NCBI RefSeq assembly: GCF_937949835.1
Contig: NZ_CALEDC010000306.1
Coordinates: 1-5,214, forward strand
Source: an uncultured Campylobacter sp.
GTDB taxonomy: Bacteria; Campylobacterota; Campylobacteria; Campylobacterales; Campylobacteraceae
DNA length: 5,214 nt
Direction: 5' to 3'
Every line of letters begins with the position of its first letter. Position 1 is the first letter of the stretch. The notes below the pieces were generated by a model. The model saw only the letters and a program-made list of their open reading frames with translations. It was not told the DNA's origin and did not search any database. Both the position numbers and the translations under genes were made by a program. Shown here piece after piece: positions 1-5,214 of the stretch.

Positions 1-609
1 GCTGTAGCAGTGCGTAATTATCCTTTTGCCCTTGTTGGCCTCAAGCACATCCTTGTAGTTTTCTAAAGGCTCGCCGTCAGGAATATTTATCGCGCCTTTC
101 ATATGCCCCGCGTCGTAGTCTTTTTTTTCGCGCACATCGATGACTAAGACGTTCGGATCATTCGCTATTTTCAAAAACCCCTCCGCGTTTATGCTGCCGA
201 CCTTGTACAGCTCGTAGTCGTACTGCTTCACGCCGGGCGCGTTCATAAGCATACTAAAGCCCTTTTGCTTAAGCAGATCAAGTGCCTTTCCACTGCGGTT
301 GCCCGTATTGCAATAAAGCACGACGTTTTTATCCTTGTAGGCGTTTATCTCGTCCAGTCTGCTTTCCAGCTCTCCAAGCGGGATATTAATCGCTTGCTTT
401 ATGTGGCCTGCGGCGTACTCATCTGCAGTTCTAACGTCAATGACTAGATAATTTTCTTTTGCTCTATTGTCCTCCTCTATCGCCGATAGCGCCGCGCCGC
501 TTATGGCGTAGCCGTTAGGCTGTTGCATCTCGGCACCGCAAGTTGCGAAAGACCCCAATGCCGCCAGCAAAACCGCGCTTTTTAAAATTTTGTGAGAAAT
601 AAATTTCAT
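1..609 (-). CDS. Exported tandem rhodanese-domain protein (C-terminus cut by window edge)
   Basis: The minus frame is open from the ATG at 609-607 to the window edge, giving 203 residues with no stop. Residues 1-26 are a basic start followed by a hydrophobic stretch (AVLLAALGSFA), so a Sec signal peptide is likely. Cleavage may fall after Ala22 or Ala26; Cys24 is not in a good lipobox. Rhodanese domain 1 covers about residues 36-136, with LVIDVRT (55-61), EYAAGHI (64-70) and the active-site loop CNTGNRS (100-106, nucleophile Cys100). Domain 2 starts near residue 138, with VLVIDVRE (154-161), YDAGHMKGAINIP (165-177) and a second putative catalytic Cys201 (HCYS) just before the edge. Both domains therefore appear catalytically competent. 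Such proteins move sulfane sulfur or bind thiols in the periplasm; the substrate cannot be told. AAAGGA lies 5 bases before the ATG. The gene has its own promoter and appears to be transcribed separately from murB. Confidence 0.9.
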   Translation of the reverse strand, partial: MKFISHKILKSAVLLAALGSFATCGAEMQQPNGYAISGAALSAIEEDNRAKENYLVIDVRTADEYAAGHIKQAINIPLGELESRLDEINAYKDKNVVLYCNTGNRSGKALDLLKQKGFSMLMNAPGVKQYDYELYKVGSINAEGFLKIANDPNVLVIDVREKKDYDAGHMKGAINIPDGEPLENYKDVLEANKGKRIITHCYS

Positions 610-644
610 GTTTTTCCTTTGAATTTTAGCTTTTAAAGCGGGAG

Positions 645-650
645 ATTATA
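645..650 (-). promoter_or_regulatory. -10 box of the rhodanese gene promoter
   Basis: The minus strand reads TTTTGATATAAT at 656-645, a perfect TATAAT preceded by the T-rich extended element typical of Campylobacter sigma-70 promoters. Transcription would start near 638, leaving a leader of about 29 bases before the ATG at 609. A 10-bp perfect palindrome (TATCTAGATA, 660-669) lies ten bases upstream of the -10 box. The promoter start site is inferred, not measured. Confidence 0.7.
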
Positions 651-739
651 TCAAAATTTTATCTAGATAGTGTGAATTTGCGCCGTTAGCAGATGCGAGC
701 GATCAAGTAGGGGTCCGATTGCAAAACCCGAATAGCGAT

Positions 740-771
740 AAAATTTAATAAGGTCGGACTTGCGTCCGACC
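740..771 (-). terminator. Probable rho-independent terminator of murB
   Basis: An 8-bp perfect GC-rich stem pairs 752-759 with 764-771. Read on the minus strand, the four-base loop is GCAA, a stabilising GNRA tetraloop closed by C-G, followed by the T-rich but interrupted sequence TTATTAAATTTT. On the plus strand there is no T tract after the stem, so it should act on minus-strand transcripts. It lies about 180 bases after the murB stop and before the rhodanese promoter. The broken T tract makes this a probable rather than a textbook terminator. Confidence 0.55.
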
Positions 772-951
772 GGTATCAGAAAGGAGGGATCAAAATATAT
801 AGACCGCCACGATAAACGCTCTTAGGCAAAAGCCGCCCACAAGCACGCCGTATTCGCTATAAACACAGCTTTTTATCTCCTCGCCGTCGTGCGCGTGGCG
901 CTCGCTTGTTACGCTTCCTCTCCGCTTTAGCTTGTGAAGTCCACGCTTGAA

Positions 952-1743
952 CTATAAAATTTTAACCTCTAGCTCGAGCGCGACGCCGAAGCGCTGCAAA
1001 ACCCGCTCGCGAGCAAGCTCTATCAGGCTCATCACATCCTCAAAGCTCGCGCCGCCGAAATTTATGATGAAATTGGCGTGCTGCTCGCTAAATTTCGCGC
1101 CGCCGATCGCGTAGCCTTTTAGTCCCGCCGCTTCGATCAGTCTGCCCGCGGCGTCATTCGGCGGATTTTTAAAGCAGCTTCCAAAGCTTGCTCCCTTTGG
1201 CTGGTTGGCGCGTTTGGCGGCGAAATCCGCGGCGAGTTCGGCATCAAAGCCGCGTGAAATTTTAAACTCGGCGCCCAAAATCGGCTCCTCGATCCCGCTT
1301 CTTCGGTAGCCGAAGCTTATCCGCTCGCGCTCCACCCAGCCGCGAGCCAGGCGCACGGCAAGCAGGCTATCGCTGATGCTAGCGCCGGCGAGCCCCGCGT
1401 TCATTTTGATTAGCCCGCCGAGCGTGCCCGGGATGTTTCGCAAAAACTCAAAGCCGCCGATGTTTTGCTTTTTGGCGAAGTTGTAAATTTTACCCGACTT
1501 CGTCGCAGCCCCGATGCTAAGGACGTCTCCGCTTAGGCTTATGCGGTCGAACTCCTCGCTTAGCATCGCAAGGTGCGGCGGTGCGGATGAGATGAGCAGA
1601 TTGTTGCCGCCGCCGATGATCGCGCCCCCCGCTATACTCTCAAACTCCGCAAAATCGGCCTCGTCTTTTAAAATTTGCACCGCAAAGCTCCCGCCGATGC
1701 GCACGGAGGTGTATTTGCTAAAATCTATCTGCTTTGTTTTCAA
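952..1743 (-). CDS. murB: UDP-N-acetylenolpyruvoylglucosamine reductase MurB
   Basis: MurB is a cytoplasmic FAD enzyme that uses NADPH to reduce UDP-GlcNAc-enolpyruvate to UDP-MurNAc, the second committed step of peptidoglycan precursor synthesis. The 263-residue product has the family landmarks: SVRIGG (13-18), the FAD-binding GGGNNLL (44-50), IPGTLGG (104-110) with KMNAG (113-117), YRRS (146-149), GSCFKNP (188-194, Ser189 matching the proton-donating Ser), GLKGYAIGGAKFSEQHANF (207-225) and a C-terminal LELEV with Glu259 as the likely catalytic acid. The short length and missing Tyr-loop insertion suggest the compact type II form. The start codon is TTG at 1743-1741: AAAAGG lies 7 bases upstream and an in-frame TGA lies eight codons before it, with no in-frame ATG between. 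A decayed partial copy of this gene lies just upstream in the same orientation. Confidence 0.96.
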   Translation of the reverse strand: MKTKQIDFSKYTSVRIGGSFAVQILKDEADFAEFESIAGGAIIGGGNNLLISSAPPHLAMLSEEFDRISLSGDVLSIGAATKSGKIYNFAKKQNIGGFEFLRNIPGTLGGLIKMNAGLAGASISDSLLAVRLARGWVERERISFGYRRSGIEEPILGAEFKISRGFDAELAADFAAKRANQPKGASFGSCFKNPPNDAAGRLIEAAGLKGYAIGGAKFSEQHANFIINFGGASFEDVMSLIELARERVLQRFGVALELEVKIL

Positions 1744-1750
1744 AATTTTG

Positions 1751-1756
1751 CCTTTT
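1751..1756 (-). promoter_or_regulatory. Ribosome binding site deciding the TTG start of murB
   Basis: The minus strand reads AAAAGG, seven bases before the TTG at 1743-1741. The only nearby ATG (1765-1763) is in another frame and opens a 15-codon peptide without its own ribosome site. The conserved reading frame begins a few codons later, so TTG is the best start. Confidence 0.7.
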
Positions 1757-1842
1757 AAATTTCATTTCTAAATTTTGCGCTAGCCGCGCCGCACTGTACG
1801 AAGCTGTACACTATTCCAAAAAAATTTAGCGACGCCGGCGCG

Positions 1843-2095
1843 ATTAAAATTTAGCTCGCTTGCGATACGTTTTCAGCGGCGCACTACGTCGCACGCGCAA
1901 CTCGCACCCTGCGGTACAAAATACAGCAGCGCAATGTAGCGCCGCGCCGTGAAATTTCATCACTGCGTAGCCGTAAATTTAAGGCGTACAGATTGCACGG
2001 CGACAAATGGCCTACAGCGTGCGGTCGATTGGCACAGCTTGGCGGCAAAATCCGCGGCGCACTCGGCGTCAAATTTGCGCTAAATTTTAAACTCG
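1843..2095 (-). pseudogene. Decayed partial second copy of murB
   Basis: In the same orientation as murB and directly upstream of it, 2041-2095 aligns without gaps to murB positions 1216-1270, with 45 of 55 bases identical. Translated on the minus strand it reads EFKI-stop-RKFDAECAADFAA, against EFKISRGFDAELAADFAA in MurB residues 159-176; a Lys follows in both. Three differences are silent third-base changes, while a Ser codon has become TAG. Further along in colinear order, GGCTACGC plus GAAATTT (1952-1972) matches the GYAIGGAKF region in a shifted frame, and TAAAATTT plus AGCTCG (1845-1858) resembles the murB 3' end. The offset to murB grows from 825 to 856 to about 882, as expected from small deletions. 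The core match is strong; the extension to 1843 is moderate, and the exact boundaries are uncertain. No function is expected. Confidence 0.65.
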
Positions 2096-2317
2096 CTATA
2101 CTCCGCGGCTAAATTTCAAAAGCTACGGCGCAGCACCGCCATGGCAAGAGCGCGGATAAAATTCTACCTCGCGCGGCAACTTTTACGCCGAAGCAAAATT
2201 TAGCCAAGTCACACTCCGCTTAACGACGAGGAATTTAGCTAAAACGCGATTTCATTCCGAGTAGAATTTAACCGAAGCAAGCGCTAAATTTCATCTAAAT
2301 TTTGATCTCACTAGACC

Positions 2318-3214
2318 TTACATCGGGTTTTGCCCGCCGCAGTCCGCAAAACGGATCTCGTTATATTCGCGCGGGATAAAATTCTCCTGCGCGCTAATCG
2401 GCGCAGAGTAAAATCCGCGCTCGTAACCAAGCTCAAATAGCCTATCTACCGCCTTTATCTGCGCCCCCGAAAGCTCGATCGAGGCTTCGTTGGCATAAAG
2501 GCTCAGATATTTTTCGAGCTTTGCGTCGTCTACGCGGATGAGATTTCGCTCAAGGAGCATATGCGACAAAAGCGGCTTATGCGCGGTGGCGATACGCACG
2601 CCTTCGGTTAGCACGCGCTCGCACTCGATGGCGTCCGTTATCGGCAGGCTGCGACGAACCGCCATACCTCCTAGCGGCAGCGGCAGATTTTCGCCCGCTA
2701 GCTCGCTCCAGATATCCCAGATCTCGCGCTCCACGCAAAGCTCGTCCGAAAAGTCCAAAATGCTCTCGTGTATCAGCACGCCTGCGTCCACTTCGCCGCT
2801 TAAGACCGCGCCCTCGATGTCGAGAAAATTTTTATAAACTATGCGCGCCTGCGGGTATGCCATGCGAAAAAGTAGGGCGTTTGTCGTGTGTTTGCCGCTG
2901 AGCGCGACTTTGAAATTTCGCTTTAAGACCGCGCCCTTTTTCTTAACTAGCTTTGGTCCGTAGCCCTCGCCAAAGCTCACCGCCGTGCGTAAAAGCGCGT
3001 ATTCGTCGCAGATAAGCGGATATAGCGCGAAGCTAATCGCCGTGGCCTCGTAAGTGCCCTTTAGCGCCTCGTCGTTTAGCGTCTGGATATCAAGCGCGGT
3101 GGCGCTAAATTTTAGATTTTTGGAGCTCACCCAACCAAAATCAATCGCCTTATACATAAAAATATCATCCGCATCGGGCGAGTGGGCGACGTTTATATGC
3201 TTAAAAATCTTCAA
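2318..3214 (-). CDS. mqnD: MqnD-family 1,4-dihydroxy-6-naphthoate synthase
   Basis: MqnD converts cyclic dehypoxanthine futalosine to 1,4-dihydroxy-6-naphthoate in the futalosine route to menaquinone, the main respiratory quinone of Campylobacter. The 298-residue product has the two-lobed, substrate-binding-protein-like fold of the family and no signal peptide, so it acts in the cytosol. Visible motifs are AHSPDADDIFMY (10-21, in the place of the SPCPNDTF motif of the Thermus enzyme), DIQTLNDEAL (42-51), GYGPKLV (84-90), GKHTTNALLF (107-116, substrate loop), VDAGVLIHES (142-151, with His149 as the putative catalytic base) and LPLPLGGMAVRR near 194-205. MqnA is a related fold, but the GxHTT and IHE motifs favour MqnD. 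The start is TTG at 3214-3212, with AAAGGA six bases upstream and an in-frame TAA two codons before it. It diverges from recA. Confidence 0.88.
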   Translation of the reverse strand: MKIFKHINVAHSPDADDIFMYKAIDFGWVSSKNLKFSATALDIQTLNDEALKGTYEATAISFALYPLICDEYALLRTAVSFGEGYGPKLVKKKGAVLKRNFKVALSGKHTTNALLFRMAYPQARIVYKNFLDIEGAVLSGEVDAGVLIHESILDFSDELCVEREIWDIWSELAGENLPLPLGGMAVRRSLPITDAIECERVLTEGVRIATAHKPLLSHMLLERNLIRVDDAKLEKYLSLYANEASIELSGAQIKAVDRLFELGYERGFYSAPISAQENFIPREYNEIRFADCGGQNPM

Positions 3215-3220
3215 ATTTTA

Positions 3221-3226
3221 TCCTTT
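3221..3226 (-). promoter_or_regulatory. Ribosome binding site deciding the TTG start of mqnD
   Basis: The minus strand reads AAAGGA, then six bases, then TTG. An in-frame TAA falls inside the gap between the two, so no start further upstream is possible. The next in-frame ATG lies within the conserved HSPDADDIFM motif, which makes it too late. Confidence 0.75.
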
Positions 3227-3282
3227 TTGCTCCGCTTTAAATTTCGCGCGCGGCGCGCAGCTTGATTCCAAAATGTTGCGAA

Positions 3283-3288
3283 ATTATA
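3283..3288 (-). promoter_or_regulatory. -10 box of the mqnD promoter
   Basis: The minus strand reads AAATTTCACTATAATTTCG, with a perfect TATAAT at 3288-3283. Transcription would begin near 3276, giving a leader of about 62 bases. The leader contains a run of alternating G and C (3244-3258) that could pair with itself. The start site is inferred from the box alone. Confidence 0.6.
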
Positions 3289-3478
3289 GTGAAATTTTGC
3301 TACAGTCCTCATAAAAATGCGGAATTTCTAAAGAAAAACGTGAAAAATTAAGCCCGCTTAAAAGGCTAAATTTAATGCTCTCCGCTTGCCGCACAGAGCT
3401 TTTGCGCTCCTTAAAAATTTCAAATTCCGATGCCGCGCCGAATTTGAGCGAATAATCAAAAATTCATTTCAAATTTGG

Positions 3479-3484
3479 TAAAAT
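3479..3484 (+). promoter_or_regulatory. -10 box of the recA-eno promoter
   Basis: TTTGGTAAAAT at 3474-3484 fits the Campylobacter extended -10 pattern, with TAAAAT as the hexamer. Transcription would start near 3491, only about 20 bases before the recA ATG at 3512. That places the alternative upstream ATG (3488) at or before the transcript start. No LexA-type CTG-N10-CAG operator is seen, as expected for a lineage thought to lack LexA. Confidence 0.55.
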
Positions 3485-3501
3485 CAAATGAATTTATTTT
3501 T

Positions 3502-3506
3502 AAGGA
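3502..3506 (+). promoter_or_regulatory. Ribosome binding site deciding the recA start
   Basis: AAGGA lies five bases before the ATG at 3512. The in-frame ATG at 3488 has no such site and would add eight residues (MNLFLRKN) absent from Campylobacter RecA, so 3512 is the start. Confidence 0.8.
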
Positions 3507-3511
3507 AAAAC

Positions 3512-5214
<1,703 letters not shown>

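Larger units (their letters stand above)
610..951. other. Gene-free spacer between the rhodanese gene and murB
   Basis: This 342-base stretch has no convincing gene. From low to high coordinates it holds the rhodanese promoter (645-650), a palindrome (660-669), a strong hairpin (752-771), an AAGGAGGG run (781-788) and a 53-codon open extension that follows the murB stop in frame (793-951). No usable start codon with a ribosome site was found on either strand. Confidence 0.6.
1744..2317. other. 574-base gene-poor stretch between murB and mqnD
   Basis: No intact gene is supported here. The low half holds the decayed murB copy. In the high half (2096-2317) I see only weak, colinear resemblances to the murB 5' half: CTCCGCTTA at 2214-2222 against 1527-1535, and a CTTTT-GAAG-AAATTT pattern at 2180-2201 against 1467-1490. 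The whole stretch is densely studded with AAATTT and AAATTTAGC words. No clear promoter for murB was found; the best candidate, AATAGT after a T run (minus, 1815-1810), is poor. In related motile species I would expect fliQ near here, and I see no remnant of it. Confidence 0.6.
3215..3511. other. Divergent promoter region between mqnD and recA
   Basis: This 297-base region carries the mqnD promoter leftward and the recA promoter rightward. About 190 bases separate the two -10 boxes, so the promoters probably do not overlap. Between them I see no open frame of note, no tRNA and no strong hairpin beyond a short GAGC-TTTT-GCGCTC pairing near 3398-3411. Confidence 0.6.

Noticed and set aside
781..788. 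AAGGAGGG, a near-perfect Shine-Dalgarno sequence on the plus strand
   Set aside because: No ATG, GTG or TTG follows at a usable distance, and the frame nearby closes quickly, so no plus-strand gene is supported.
1718..1765. 15-codon minus-strand reading frame starting at the ATG 1765-1763 and overlapping the murB start
   Set aside because: It has no ribosome site, no recognisable sequence and is out of frame with murB; probably chance.
1795..1810. Small inverted repeat TGTAC-loop-GTACA near the murB start
   Set aside because: Only a 5-bp AT-containing stem with no T tract; too weak to call a terminator or operator.
1810..1815. AATAGT after a T run as a murB promoter -10 box on the minus strand
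   Set aside because: The hexamer matches TATAAT poorly and such words are frequent here; not distinguishable from background.
1884..2072. 62-codon minus-strand open frame crossing the murB relic
   Set aside because: It runs in a different frame from the MurB-like peptide, has no ribosome site and an arginine-rich, low-sense composition.
3398..3411. GAGC-TTTT-GCGCTC hairpin between the mqnD and recA promoters
   Set aside because: Short stem without a T tract, and no transcript is expected to end there.
3488..3511. Upstream in-frame ATG that would extend RecA by eight residues
   Set aside because: It lacks a ribosome site, lies at or before the inferred transcript start, and the extra residues are not part of Campylobacter RecA.

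Overview
The window looks like chromosomal DNA from a GC-rich member of Campylobacter or a close relative (Campylobacterota). The RecA and enolase sequences are of Campylobacter type, recA and eno are joined head to tail, promoters have the TTTxxTATAAT-like form, and the word AAATTT is very common. The order murB, then a divergent recA-eno pair, resembles the Campylobacter jejuni neighbourhood as I remember it. There the flagellar export gene fliQ sits beside murB, but no fliQ is visible here. Together with the high GC content, this would fit a non-flagellated species such as C. gracilis; that species guess is inference.

Layout: positions 1-609 (minus) hold the N-terminal 203 codons of an exported protein with two rhodanese domains. 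Positions 610-951 are non-coding; they hold its promoter, a strong GNRA-loop hairpin that probably ends the murB transcript, and a puzzling stretch after murB. Positions 952-1743 (minus) are murB, with a TTG start. Positions 1744-2317 contain no intact gene but do contain a decayed second copy of part of murB, which is the most unusual item in the window. Positions 2318-3214 (minus) are an mqnD-family menaquinone gene, also with a TTG start. Positions 3215-3511 are a divergent promoter region. Positions 3512-4555 (plus) are recA, and from 4555 to the window end (plus) is the first half of eno, overlapping the recA stop by one base.

The intact genes are core housekeeping functions: peptidoglycan precursor synthesis (MurB), respiratory quinone synthesis by the futalosine route (MqnD), recombination and repair (RecA) and glycolysis/gluconeogenesis (enolase). 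They do not form one pathway. No CRISPR array, insertion sequence, tRNA or complete rRNA gene was seen. I found no evidence for a new multi-gene system; the interest lies in the two gene-poor stretches flanking murB.
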